64,000 nt of DNA, from contig MCGO01000151.1 of the NCBI GenBank assembly GCA_002104985.1, forward strand, positions 1 to 64,000. The letters run 5' to 3'. The notes below the pieces were generated by a model. It searched no databases. It was not told the origin of the DNA and saw nothing but the letters and a program-made list of their open reading frames with translations. The stretch comes from Rhizoclosmatium globosum. Its lineage: Eukaryota > Chytridiomycota > Chytridiomycetes > Chytridiales > Chytriomycetaceae. Shown here piece after piece: positions 37,801-48,808 of the stretch. The stretch's first letter is position 1. Each line of letters begins with the position of its first letter. Both the position numbers and the translations under genes were made by a program.

Positions 37801-37851
37801 TCGAGGGAGAGTGAAAAAGAGAGCGATACCGAATACCTTTTTCATATTTAA
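34842..37851 (+). CDS. TSNAXIP1-like coiled-coil protein with EF-hand-like C-terminus, probably flagellar
   Basis: Many-exon gene. Exon 1 (34842-34917) joins in frame to VIMYEVHLKEVFDKH. The next block, ARLRTVFNLLEEIIPTLGPF then LTILKDELFRSVY (35020-35140), resembles the N-terminal domain of translin-associated-factor-X-interacting protein 1, found in ciliates, animals and flagellated fungi (family call by eye, moderate). Long coiled coil follows (35230-36110: ELQQRIRFRDHDLQIL, KVEKLQDKIRGLEDQ, QLRKKREIMAGVMINEVE). The C-terminal half includes an EF-hand-like loop, KRYDYQETGALQYEDFDEAL (37290-37350). The last exon starts after GT-AG intron 37377-37424 and ends DTEYLFHI. It is consistent with an axoneme or basal-body role, but other coiled-coil families cannot be excluded. 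A degraded copy of its last exon lies at 38676. Confidence 0.6.
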
Positions 37852-38213
37852 CTCTCATAAATATTTATTTTCGCCTTTTGAAGTTGGCAAGAAGAAATGA
37901 CACCATAGTCAACAAAGAGCTGAAGTAGTACTCAGAAGATTAGGAATACGTCTTGATATAGAGCATTGTGTTCAATTTAAAATTAATACTATAGATCGCG
38001 CCATAGATCGAGAATGTCTGGTGTGGTTCAGTTGCGTTTTCGTGCGAAACACATCAAAGTATCTTTATACAAATCACTGATCAGCTGCGTCTATTTAGAA
38101 TAACTGGAAATTAAGTTTGTGCTTCCTTTTCTTGGAAGGAAAACATTTGGTAACATCACCCAACCACAACACATCCAACACCACCTTCCATCCCAAACAC
38201 CTCCGCAAAAACG
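37852..38213. other. Intergenic, no gene seen
   Basis: 3' flank of the coiled-coil gene, AT-rich. I found no coding frame with support. Confidence 0.5.
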
Positions 38214-38287
38214 CGCTCGATACTGGGATCGAACCAGTGACCTTGAGGTTAACAGCCCCACGCTACTGCCAGCTGAGCCAACCGAGC
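38214..38287 (-). tRNA. tRNA-Asn (anticodon GTT)
   Basis: On the minus strand, acceptor GCTCGGT pairs with ATCGAGC. The D-arm is TGGCTCAGCTGGCAGTAGC. Anticodon stem TGGGG/CCTCA (one G-U) encloses loop CTGTTAA, giving GTT. The T-arm is ACTGG-TTCGATC-CCAGT. No intron is present. Confidence 0.95.
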
Positions 38288-38675
38288 ACATCTAGTAATA
38301 TCTTTATAAATATCTGACCGAAATTGGCAACCGAGCGAAACACCGTGATTTGCGGGAAAAGATATCAGGGAACACCTTTTAGAAGTAGCATTTTACGCGC
38401 CAATTGTAGTGAATAAGTTGGAGAGCCATTAGTACAAGGATGGATGATTCCGTCTCCGAGCTGTCATGGCTTTCATCCATCAAACCTAAAAAGGTACAGC
38501 CAGGAATAATACTGGAGGCTGAACAGTGAAGATTGATCTCACAATGCCGCGAAAGTTACTTGCTTATAAAAGTTATCACTTTGTCAACAAACAAAGGCGC
38601 CATTCTTAGTCCACTTAGCATAACTGCGTTTATGACTTTCTCGAATATTTAACGCGCTTGATAGTTTTTGATTGA

Positions 38676-38760
38676 ATTATGTTGGATGGGCAGACAGTTG
38701 AGCTTGAAGAAACCAAAAAATGAATATGCAAATTGACCCTGTTCGCCGCTCAGAAGACTT
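38676..38760 (+). pseudogene. Degenerate copy of the last exon of the TSNAXIP1-like gene
   Basis: The stretch ATGTTGGATGGGCAGACAG and what follows can be aligned with 37732-37810 in the last exon of the gene upstream. The shared core encodes MLDGxxVExEE(A/T)K in both. The copy reaches a stop after TKK, and the rest is degraded. The surrounding 38288-38675 and 38761-39005 hold no other gene I can see. It is probably a leftover of a tandem duplication. Confidence 0.55.
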
Positions 38761-39005
38761 TTAAAATGTCTCTTTCCAATCATGAATCAATCTGAAGTGA
38801 ATTCTATAGTAGCGCTTTGCTATAACTTAAAAGGCGGACTTGGACTGTTAGTCGACTTTTACTATCTTCATGAGAAATATGCAATATAGCTCGAAAGTAG
38901 TTCATTTTGGAATATGGATAAGCGGTAAGGAGGGTTTGGTGTCAGTCCCCAGTACATTTTCAGGAGTTCTACATTTTCCAACAAAAGAAAGAGTAACCGA
39001 AACAA

Positions 39006-42000
39006 ATGGGAGCCAGCGAATCGAAAGTGCAGTTCCGCAAGGGCGTGCACTCGCTTTTAAATGGCAAGACAGACGAGGTAGCTATTCAGCGATTAACCCT
39101 AACCCTAAGGGCCTAAGACTTAATACCAAAACAAGGGCCTTCCAATTGATGCCACGTTTTTCGAGTCGTTTGTTGGGCTTTCCGTTGACGCCGAAGACGT
39201 GTTTAATTCGCTGAGTTCGAGTGACGTGCGATTGATCAGAGACACGCAACGCCGGGCCTTTGCGTTTGTTGTTGAATCGAGTGTTGAAACACTGGAACGG
39301 GGACTGAAGGCCGAGACCGTCGATGTGCAGCGCGTGTCGAGTGCCGTGCGTGTTTTGACGAGACTGCTTCCGTTTGTGTTTGAAGTGGAAGGTGGTGAAG
39401 GGGAAGGTGAAGTAGAAGGGGTGTCACTGTCAACTGGCTCTGGGAAGGTGCGTTCACGTTCCCCCTTTTACCTTGCTTTTCCCATGACACTCATATTAAT
39501 TAATATACTAATTGATTGCGTAAAAGGCCCGTCCTCACTCGGTCTTCGTTTGGCTCAATCGACCATCCAACTTCTCTTTCTCCGCCAATTCACTCTCACA
39601 GCCGATGCTGAAACAAACTTGTGGGCAACTGGTGTCGCTGTCTCATCAGATACTTCAGTTTCTTTCTCAGCCGCAACTACAAAAAACAGAATCGATGTTT
39701 TGCGACTTGTTCAAACGCTGCTTTCAACCCAAATATTCGAATCGCCTTCAAATGCGTGCAAATCCCACTCTCGTTTTGCTAAAGTAATTACGCGTGGATT
39801 GAATCAGCAACTGGCTCAGGGACTTACTGTCTCCCTCCTCAATACGGCCCTCCAATACGATCCTGTCGGTTGGGGCCTTTTGCCTTACCACCACCAACTC
39901 CTTGGCGACCCTCTCCAAGAACAACTTGTTTCGCTATGTCTTCAAACTCTTGTTTTGTTGGTGGACATTGGTGCCGTCTCGATAGTTCCTGATTTGTCGA
40001 AGCAAGATGGTACCCTCGAAGATGTTCTCCTCAAATTGAGACTGGAAAAGGAAAAGAAGGAAAGAGAGGAGGCGGAAAAGGAAAGAGAGAAGGAGGAAAG
40101 GAGAGCCGAGAAGGAACGGAAGCGGTTGGAAAAGGAAAGAAGGAAGGCCGAGAAGGAAGGTCGAGTTATTGAGAAGGAAGAGGAAGACGATGAAGCTTCT
40201 ACTATTGTTGCTGCCGAAACCGTCACTACAGAAAAGAAGAAGAAAAAGAGTTGAGTACCTCAGAGATCCTGAAGAGAATTCGAGCTGTAGCGAGAATATA
40301 TTCATGATGGATTGGTGGATTGAGGAGCTTTGGATGATTGTCTATATAATATACCCCACACTAATACACGCTAATATAGAGGACAAGGACGGGGATGAAT
40401 CAAAGGAAAAGAAAAAGAAGGACAAGAAGGAGAAGAAAGACAAGGAAGAGAAGAAGGACAAGAAAAAGAAGGAGAAAGAGCTTGATGTTGCTGTCCCAGT
40501 CTCTCCTTCTGTCGCGTCAGTTGCATCAGTCGCGCCTGTTGTTGACGAAGTCGAGGATGAAGAAGAAGAGAATCAAGTTGTCGAAGAAGATGCTGTTGTT
40601 GAAGAAAAGGTGGAGGAGAAGGTCTTTATTGATAAGGTACAATTTGTTTCTTACAGTGCGATGGCTGAGCTAAAGTTTACCACAGACTGCATTTGGAAAT
40701 AACGATTTCCGTTACTTCATCTCCAAGATATCAAAGAAGTCTGATTTGGATTTGATTTGGACGAGCATTGTGAGGATCTTGAAGAATCCATTGGAGGTTT
40801 GTTGTTGGTTCTATCAAAAATCTCCATTCTGATTCGTATTACTCAAGGCTGCCAACACGTATTTGCCTGGAAGTAACAAACGCGTCGATTTGCACATTGA
40901 AACCATCATGCTCTTCTGGAAGTTTTACGAAATCAACGAGGTAACAACCACAGTGCAACTTCAGCCATCTCACTCACCTTTTTCCCAAAAACTCCCAGCA
41001 CTTTGCAACCCTCGTCAAAGACTCAGACCTAATCCTCCCCTTCACATCCACCCTCCTCTACTTCATGATCGAAACCAAATCCTCCCCCAACGACATTGGC
41101 CTAACCCGAATGTCCACATTCCTCCTCCACATCCTCTCCCAAGAACGCACCTACGCCGTCCACCTCAACGCCCCCTTCGACCCAACCCCGTACCAAGCCG
41201 TAACCCGCCACCTCCCCATCTTCCAAGGCACATGGGCCGACTTTGTCACCCTCGCTTTACACCACCTCATCACCACAACCGCAAAAACACCCGTCGCAAC
41301 GCTGCACGAGACCATGTTGATGGTTCTTGCGAACATGGCGCCGTACTTCAAGTGCTTGTGCGTGGTCTCGTGTAACAAGCTCATGTCGCTGTTGAAGGTG
41401 TTTGTGAACCCGGCGTTTTTGGTTAGTAAGGAGGCGAATCATAAGTGTGTGTTTTATTTGGTGGATTTTTGTAATGGCGTTGTGCAGTATCAGGTTGCAG
41501 GTGAGGAGGAGGGTGCTTTTTTTATGAGGCTTTGAAGGTGGGGGTTTTGTGTTAACTTTGGTTTTTTGTTGAAATTTAGGAAACTCGCAGCTTGTGTATG
41601 CGCTTGTGAGGAACGCGGAGTTGATTCATGGGTTGCAGGATTTGACGTTTGATGATGCGATGCAGGAGTTGGCGAGGGTTCGGGACAGCAAGGCGAAGCG
41701 GGTTGCGATGGAGAAGCTTTCTGGGGAGAAGGGGGAGGATGAAGGAGATGTTTCGACGCTTGTTGCTGGACGGTTTGTTGCGACTGAGGAATGGGTGAGT
41801 TTTTTTTTTTTTTAACACCCTTCAAATTCAACTTTCCACTAACTTGTGTTGTTTTTGGGGCTTCAGTTCAACTACTGGAAATCGCACCTCCGTCTCTCAA
41901 CTCTCATCACCCTTGTCGACGCGCTCGGTCCCATGATTTCCAAATACTGTATCGAGAAGGGATTCAACGACGACAAGAAGGCCATTGAGTACTTGGCTTC

Positions 42001-42217
42001 AGGAACGACTGTCGGTTTGCTCCCACTCCCACAACCGATTTTCACGCGGAAGTTTACGTACACAGAGGCTGTGCGGGTTTGGTTCACTAGTTACATGTGG
42101 GGTAATGTGTACATCAAGTGTGCCAATCCTAGTGGTGGTGATGCTGTTGTGAAGGCGTGTCCTAGTATTTGGACTGGATGTGATGTGCAACTGTTTAGTG
42201 TCAAGATTGCAGAGTAG
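39006..42217 (+). CDS. HID1: HID1-family protein (Golgi/dense-core vesicle trafficking)
   Basis: HID1 proteins are peripheral Golgi proteins needed for secretory-granule and trans-Golgi trafficking in animals; fission yeast has a relative. The N-terminus MGASESKVQFRKGVHSLL begins with an MGxxxS/K N-myristoylation signal, as in HID1. Exon 1 (39006-39077) joins exon 2 at 39136 (GLPIDATFFESFVGLSVDAE). Later blocks: SLLNTALQYDPVGWGLLPY (39835-39890), TYLPGSNKRVDLHIETIMLF (40857-40915), ANMAPYFKCLCVVSCNKLMS (41330-41390), VFYLVDFCNGVVQYQVAG, NSQLVYALVRN (41580-41612), and the C-terminal GTTVGLLPLPQPIFTRKF then WFTSYMWGNVYIKC (42005-42120). These match the animal protein end to end. A Lys/Glu-rich insert at 40040-40650 interrupts the middle. 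Intron 1 carries a telomere-like aaccctaaccctaa. Confidence 0.95.
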
Positions 42218-42445
42218 ATGATTTCTTAATTTGTCGAGTTGGTTGTTCTGTAATGGTGAAAGGAACGGAGAATGATTTCTCCAATGTGTGTTTTTATCCG
42301 TTTTAACATGTGTTTCTTTGGATACTTTATAAAGTTAAGATTTTGGTTTACATAGTTTTTTGGAGAGATACGCATAACAGCGTAATGTTCCCTAGGTTGA
42401 GACAATGGTATGGAAACAATGAACTGACTCAAACTTTCTTTCACA

Positions 42446-43426
42446 ATGGAACCTGAGGCCAACGATATGGAATCGTCCCAAGTAACGCGACTCTTTACTT
42501 TTGCTGCACGGCTTCCCCAGAAAGAAATAACATACGCAGGTTTCGTTCGAATCAGCATTTTATGGACATTGTTTGGAATAACCCTTGCTGGGCTTGCCTA
42601 TTTTTCCTACTTCATCTTTGGTATCGAAAAGGTGTCGCTTTTGAGCAAAAACCAGACCCTTGCGATGACTGCTTTCAATATACAGCTTCTTTCGATGGCG
42701 TTCGGTGCGGCAGGGCTTTGTTCTGACTTTGCGTACCAGTTGCGACATCCAGATTATACTGGAACAGGACAATACATCTGCATCGCTATTTTTGAGTTAA
42801 GTTATATTCATTATTCATGGGCTCGAAGCCAGCATATCGTATTTAGCGTTTTGCCATGGGGTACAAAAGTATGTAGTTGGGTTGTGTTATTCAGTCCATT
42901 CTTTCTGATACCTCAAGTTATACCACCACTATTATCCGCTGCTGGATTATCCGGGAATATAATCGACACACTTTTCATTTACCTTCCAGTTCTTGCCGGT
43001 GTCGTCACTGTTTTGTTTGACTGTTTTTTGCTTATTGCGTTCTTTATTTATATTCGGAGACATACGGTGATGGCTGCGACAGATCAATCTCCACCGCAGT
43101 TTATGATTATTACAAAGTTTGGGGGTATTGCATGTATTGTTGGATTGACTTCAGTCGCGCTTCTTGCTGCGGGCACAATGAGTGACGATACTGACTCTCT
43201 TCAAAATTTATCAGTTGGGAGCACAGCCTGTGTAGTTTTAGTCTTTTTTGTGCTTTTGCGGATGAAGGTTGTGTTACATTGGAATGAAATACGAGAACGA
43301 ATGAGTGAGTCCAATCGGATGGAACTTGCGAAAGTTTTATCGACTGGAGGGAGGATGGACTCTATTTCTGTTCACAATTTGAAGCTTTCTTTGGATGAGG
43401 TGTTTTCACGAGAATCACGGACATGA
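42446..43426 (+). CDS. Seven-transmembrane receptor-like protein, family member 3
   Basis: Intronless 326-residue protein with seven membrane segments (about residues 33-57, 70-95, 104-122, 132-158, 170-198, 216-237, 246-268). It shares landmarks with the 10.98-13.08 kb pair in the same relative places: FNIQLL in segment 2 (YN(I/L)QL in the other pair), AIFELSYIHYSWAR in segment 3 (AIFESCYLMLSWxR there), a long fifth segment with D-C-F-L, and a cytoplasmic start V(L)HWNE (A(L)xNNE there). I infer one superfamily split into two tandem pairs. The C-tail ends in SGGRMDSIS-type Ser/Arg sequence, a possible phosphorylation region. It starts 229 bp after the HID1 stop. The function is unknown. Confidence 0.85.
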   Translation: MEPEANDMESSQVTRLFTFAARLPQKEITYAGFVRISILWTLFGITLAGLAYFSYFIFGIEKVSLLSKNQTLAMTAFNIQLLSMAFGAAGLCSDFAYQLRHPDYTGTGQYICIAIFELSYIHYSWARSQHIVFSVLPWGTKVCSWVVLFSPFFLIPQVIPPLLSAAGLSGNIIDTLFIYLPVLAGVVTVLFDCFLLIAFFIYIRRHTVMAATDQSPPQFMIITKFGGIACIVGLTSVALLAAGTMSDDTDSLQNLSVGSTACVVLVFFVLLRMKVVLHWNEIRERMSESNRMELAKVLSTGGRMDSISVHNLKLSLDEVFSRESRT

Positions 43427-43584
43427 AGACAAATGTCAATCAAAAACTATGTCTACTTTTCATTTCACATGTTCTTAATTTGTATTCTTTGACAAAATAG
43501 TCTTACTAAAATTTCAGTAATTCAACGTTACTTCTCACGTTGGAAAAATGCGAACAAGACGAACAATGTCAATAGTTGTAGACA

Positions 43585-44551
43585 ATGACACTAGAAACTG
43601 TGGAACAACAACCATCCGCCGCTGAAGCTTTCCCATCACATAAAGTACGACAAGAGAGCCCCGTATATCGTATTCGAATTGGTGTGCTATCCGTGCTTGC
43701 TTCAGTATGCTTTGCGGGGCTCATATACTTGATTAGCTTTGTATTTCTCATTGAAAAAGCCTCAATATCGAACAAGAAGTGTCCAAAGGCCATAACATCG
43801 TTTAATATACAGCTTTTATTACTTTCTGTCAGCGCAGCAGGCTTGTGTGCTGATTATGCATATCATCTTGGACACTTGGAATACACGGGTGAAGGCCAGT
43901 ACATATTCATTGCAATCTTTTGAGATTTTCTATATTCAATATTCTTGGGCTCGAAGTAAGTATATTGCATATGGTGCTATGCCTTGGTGCACAGAGATTT
44001 GTGGTTGGATTGTGTGGTTCAGCCCAGCACTCCTTATTCCACAAGTAATACCACCGATTTCAACCACAGCTGGTTACTTTAACGATACTATATATCTCAT
44101 GTTTATCTATCTTCCAATCGCTGCAGCTGCGTTTACAGTCCTGTTTGACTGTTTCTTACTTGTTGTGTTCATCAATTATATACGGCAGCATACTGTGATG
44201 AGCGCTGCGGATGCAATATCACCGCAATTTTTAATAATAACAAAATATGGAACTACAGCTTGTATTGCCGGCATCACTTCTGTTGGACTTCTCGGCGGAG
44301 CTACTGAAGTTGATATGGAGCTAGCATACAATTTAACAGTCTTGAGTACAGCCTGCTTAATTTTTTTGTTCTTGGCTCTGTTAAAAATGAAGATTGATTT
44401 GTACTGGAATGAAGTTAGAGAAAGAATGAGCACATCAAATAAGACAGACTTAGCCAAGGTTTTGTCTTCGGGGGGAAGGATGGATTCTGTTTCGATCAAA
44501 AATTTGAAGTTTTCTTTGGATGCTGATTTACGGAGGGATAGTTCGAATTGA
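43585..44551 (+). pseudogene. Seven-transmembrane receptor-like protein, family member 4, single frameshift
   Basis: Tandem paralogue of the gene at 42446-43426. The N-terminal three segments (43585-43920) read to GQYIFIAIF and then stop. The rest (from about 43921 to 44551) continues in another frame as EIFYIQYSWARSKYIAYG through the remaining segments to SSGGRMDSVSIKNLKFSLD. The break falls in a run of four T at about 43917-43920, where the paralogue has three, so one extra T explains it. All else is intact and well conserved. It may be a fresh pseudogene, a polymorphism or a homopolymer error; without the extra T the protein would be about 321 residues. Confidence 0.75.
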
Positions 44552-44740
44552 TATCTTATTCTAATTCTAATAACATAATGAGACCAAGCGCATGTATAAA
44601 AAGCGTAAGCGTAGATGCAAATAGTACCTTTACTGTTTGACGGTGACATTGGAGTAATCAAACAGTGAATACCAGTTTAACCTGCAGTCGCAAATCTAGT
44701 CTTCATGAAAACTTACACGTTAGTTTCAGTTTATTGCCAA

Positions 44741-45568
44741 TTAGAATTCTTCAATCTCGAAAGCATCATCAATCACAATCCATGTTCCCGATCTGTCCTC
44801 ACTTCTACCAACGATCTCAGGCCGTCTTAATTCAGTGTCATACACTTCAACTAAACTCAACTTGACTAATTTACCAAACTCCTTCGGTATCTCCCCACAA
44901 ATCTTAAAATTCCCACACACCGAAAACTCCACCAACTCTACCAAACGGCTTAACTCAACCGGCAACGGCCCTCCAAGTAAATTATGTCCCAGGTATAAAG
45001 AAATCAACTCCACAGCACCCCCCAATTCCTTTGGAATCCGTCCCGTCAGATAATTTGAATGCAACGCCAAAAACGTCAGTTTCGTCAAGTTCCCCAATTC
45101 ACGTGGAATCTCACCCGAAAGCCTATTCCCTCCCAAATTCAAGTATTTCAAATTCACCAACGTTCCAAACGATGGTGGAATCGATCCAGTCAATTTGTTG
45201 TCACCGAGATGAATCCGAACGAGCGATGAAACACCTAGAAAGCTGGGAAGTTCTCCAATCAACTTCCTATTTTTCAAAAAGAGGTGGTTCACGTTGAGAA
45301 GTCTTGCGGTGCTGTAGAAATCTGAGTATGGATGTGGGAGGCACCCTGAGAACCAGTTTCGGTCGGAAGGCGTGAGAGTCAGTGCTGTGGCATGTGAAGA
45401 AAGCTGCTTAAAGTTTGCGTGGAGAAAGTAGGGATCTGAGAGGATGGCGAGCATGTGCTTGGATATGAGTTTGTATTGTGGCACTTTGAAGGGGGCGAGG
45501 AGGACAAAGATCCGATGGATGAGTTCAGTTGGAAGTATTGGGATTCGGGTATTGGTTTCTGATGTCAT
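44741..45568 (-). CDS. F-box-like protein with plant-type leucine-rich repeats
   Basis: Intronless 275-residue protein. Residues 9-50 (IPILPTELIHRIFVLLAPFK to LAILSDPYF) look like a F-box, which would dock a substrate adaptor to Skp1 of an SCF ubiquitin ligase. Residues 95-235 are five to six 23-24-residue LRRs of the plant receptor type: LVRIHLGDNKLTGSIPPSFG, LKYLNLGGNRLSGEIPRELG, LTFLALHSNYLTGRIPKELG, LISLYLGHNLLGGPLPVELS. The LxGxIP signature is common in plant receptor kinases and bacterial or protist LRR proteins, and less usual in yeasts. There is no signal peptide or transmembrane segment. The last 35 residues are acidic and non-repeat. Confidence 0.85.
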   Translation of the reverse strand: MTSETNTRIPILPTELIHRIFVLLAPFKVPQYKLISKHMLAILSDPYFLHANFKQLSSHATALTLTPSDRNWFSGCLPHPYSDFYSTARLLNVNHLFLKNRKLIGELPSFLGVSSLVRIHLGDNKLTGSIPPSFGTLVNLKYLNLGGNRLSGEIPRELGNLTKLTFLALHSNYLTGRIPKELGGAVELISLYLGHNLLGGPLPVELSRLVELVEFSVCGNFKICGEIPKEFGKLVKLSLVEVYDTELRRPEIVGRSEDRSGTWIVIDDAFEIEEF

Positions 45569-45911
45569 CTCCGAGTTTGAGATTCAAAAGAGTAATTTGT
45601 TTATGAGTGGGTTACTTGTGAAAAGAGGAGAAATAGAATAACGAATACTGTAATTTATTTTATGCAAAAATTATTTCATTGCTGGTTGTTAGTAGCTACC
45701 ACCGATTGAATGGCCGAGCGCGTGAGTGGAAGCGGTGAACCAACAACAACAACAATCAAATATCGACAGTCAATTCATTCACAAAAAGTTTCACCCAAAT
45801 AGACTGCAAAAGAACTAGATGCAAACAAGTAAAACAAATAATAGGAGAAAAGAGGCCCTCGAGAAGGGGTAAAAGCAAAAGAAAAGAAAAACAAAATAGA
45901 GTTTGAGGTTT
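45569..45911. other. Intergenic, no gene seen
   Basis: A/T- and purine-rich spacer between the F-box/LRR start and the m-AAA protease 3' end. No coding frame is supported. Confidence 0.5.
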
Positions 45912-48632
45912 TCAGTTCTTGGGTACCTCCTCCACGGTCTCCTTCTTTGTACTTCCAAGGTACTCTACATATGTTGAGTGGTCTCCGAAAGGTCTAAAAA
46001 CAGGTCAGAATTCGCTTCTACATCAAAGCAAATAACTCACCTCTCGCCCAACAAGGCAATCATATCCTCTCGACTCAAGACCTCCTTCTCAAGCAGCCTC
46101 TGAGCAATCAACTCAACTTGCTCCCGCTTCTCGGTAACAAGCTTCACTGTTCGATCATACGCAAAGGCGACAAGTGTTCGCACCTCCTCGTCAATCATCT
46201 TCGCAGTCTCTTCACTGTAAGGCTTTGTAAATTGTTGCTGCTCGTCCGGTCGTCCATACGACAAGCTTCCAACACGTTCATTCATTCCGTACGTCGCAAC
46301 CTGTCCATACGCCATCTTTGTCACCTTCTGCAAATCATCGGATGCACCGGTAGTAATACTGTTGAAGAAAACTTGCTCTGAAACACGTCCTCCAAGCGTC
46401 ATACACATCATATCCAAAAACTGTTCCTTAGACTGCAAATGCTGGTCCTGTGGAAGGTACTGCGCGTATCCAAGGGCAGCAGATCCACGTGGGATGATGG
46501 AGACTTTGAGGAGCGGGTTCGCGTGTTGGAGGAACCAACCGACAACAGCGTGTCCTGCCTCGTGGTACGCGACAATCTTCTTTTCATGTGGAGACAGGAC
46601 CTTGGATTTCTTCTCGAGACCGGCAATCACACGCTCGATGGCTTGTTCAAAGTGCTTTTCGGTGACGGAGTCGGCGGATCCACGGGCGGCGATGAGGGCG
46701 GCTTCGTTACAGACGTTGTGGATGTCGGCTCCGGCGAATCCGGGGGTTAAGGCTGAGAGCTTTCGGGCTAGGTTTTCAACAACGGTTTCGGCAGAGAGTT
46801 TGATTGGCTTCAAGTGGACTTTGAAAATGTCAACACGGCCCTTGATGTCTGGGCGGTCGATGGAGATGTGTCTGTCGAAACGGCCTGGACGGAGAAGGGC
46901 TGGGTCGAGAACATCAGGTCTGTTGGTACCAGCGAGAACGACAACATGCTCAGAGGAACCGAAACCGTCCATTTCAACGAGGAGTTGGTTGAGAGTAGAT
47001 TCACGCTCATCGTTTCCACCAGTCATTCCACCCTTTCCACGAGCCTTTCCGATGGCGTCAATTTCATCTGATTTGAGAAGGACAAAGTTGGTTTAAGTGT
47101 TATTGGGTAAGTTAGTTTGACATACCAATGAAAATAATAGCTGGAGCCATCTTCTTTGCATTCGCAAACAAGTCACGGACACGAGAAGAACCAACACCGA
47201 CAAACATTTCGACGAATTCAGATCCAGAGACGGACAAGAAAGCGACTCCAGCTTCTCCGGCAGTCGCCTTTGCCAGGAGAGTTTTACCGGTACCTGGTGG
47301 ACTGTACATCATTGTTAGCTAATGATTCTCCCTTCCCAAATGCCGGCACTACTCGCAAGCAATCTCGACTCTTTCACTTTCAACGAACATGCTCGCTTCA
47401 CTCGCACAGCATTCACAAAATTGAAAGAGACTTACCCAGACAAAACAGCTCCTTTAGGAATCTTTGCTCCAAGCCTCTCATACACCTCTGGATCCTTCAA
47501 AAACTTGACAAACTCCATAATCTCTTCCTTCGCCTCATCCATCCCCGCCACATCCTTAAACTTCACCTTCACATCAGTCTCCTGATTAAACAATTTCGCT
47601 CTTGACTTCCCAATCCCGAAAATCCCGTTCGCACCACCGGCACCACCGCCAGCACCACCCGCACGTCTAGACATCCAGACGAGACCACCGAGGAGGAGGA
47701 GGGTAGGAGCGAAGTTGAGGGCCAGGTTTGTTAACGAGGTTTCGTTCGTGAATGAGACCGGGATGCGTTCTCTTGTAGGGATATTGAGTTCACGTTGGGC
47801 GAGTTCGAGGGAGCGTTCGAAGGAGTCTACGGAGCCGATGGAGAAGTGGTAGCCTGACCCGTTGGGGTTTGAGTTGTTGCGCATTGGAGCATCGGGGCGG
47901 AGGAAGACACGGACCATGGATCTGTTTACGACTTGGAGGGATTCGACAAAGCTAAGTTGGTTGGTCGATAGAGATTAGTCAGTGATCAAGGGGGCATCTC
48001 AAAGACGCTTTTTACCCTTTATCCAGCATTTCGACACGGAACTGGTGCCATGTAATTGGCTCAGATTGAGGCTGAGTGGAGAGGAAGTAGGCAATGAGGA
48101 ACGCAGAGGTGACTGCGTAGTACACGTGGTTTGCATTAAATTTGAAGGAAAAGAGCTCAATGTGATCAGCTGGAGGAGGAGTCTTTTTCGACTTTTCTGT
48201 GAGAGTTTTAAAGCATTAGCCTATGGTATAAGGGTATTAAGAGCACGTACTCTTCTTTGGAGGTTCCTCCTCATCCTCCTCTTGCTCCTCCTTTTTCTTT
48301 TTGTTATCTTTTTTATCGTCCTTGTTGTCCTTGTTCTCGTCTGGTTCCTGTTGAGAAGACTGCGAAGGTTTGTCGTCCTTCTTTCCCTTTTCGGCACTTG
48401 GTTCTTTGAAGAAGGCCTCGAATCCCTTTGGCGCATTTTGTCGAGCGTTTAAAAAGAGATCGTTTTTGGTGAGAGAGTGTGGGCCCAGCGAGAAGGCGCG
48501 GGTCTGGCTAACCCTAAGTAGGCTCGAGTGCGGGTTGGGGTTAGAGCAGGCGGTAACCCTAACCCTAAGACTGCTTGCACAGCTGTCTCGGTGGATGCTG
48601 CGAACGACGATCCGCGGAAGTGTTCGGTGCAT
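45912..48632 (-). CDS. AFG3: Mitochondrial m-AAA protease subunit (AFG3/Yta10/Yta12 type)
   Basis: ATP- and zinc-dependent protease of the inner mitochondrial membrane, facing the matrix, for membrane-protein quality control and ribosome assembly. Residue order: Arg/Ser-rich presequence ([17 protein letters not shown]), a long Lys/Glu/Asp-rich matrix segment (48240-48420), the FtsH extracellular-type domain, a second membrane segment ([16 protein letters not shown], 47690-47735), AAA module with the [19 protein letters not shown] block, Walker [11 protein letters not shown] (split by an intron near 47310-47435), Walker B IIFIDEID across intron 47071-47127, and [21 protein letters not shown] (46855-46910). 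The protease has zinc motif HEAGH (46545-46562) followed by [20 protein letters not shown]. The last exon ends ETVEEVPKN. The start is the ATG at 48632, the first Met of the presequence. Confidence 0.95.
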
Positions 48633-48808
48633 CAATTCAGACTAACTTTGAATTTGGGGGTGACGTGTTTGTCTCAAAGTTCTGAAATGATTTGAAAAAC
48701 AGAAAATCGATGAAACAACAAAAGAAATCTGTTTTGATTTGTTGGTTTCCTTCCTTTCCTTTTCCCTTTCCCACACTTTCTTTCCCAAGTATTCACACAC
48801 TTGAATAA

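Noticed and set aside
39094..48569. Chromosome end marked by telomere repeats
   Set aside because: Only two or three short tracts, inside genes, with genes on both sides.
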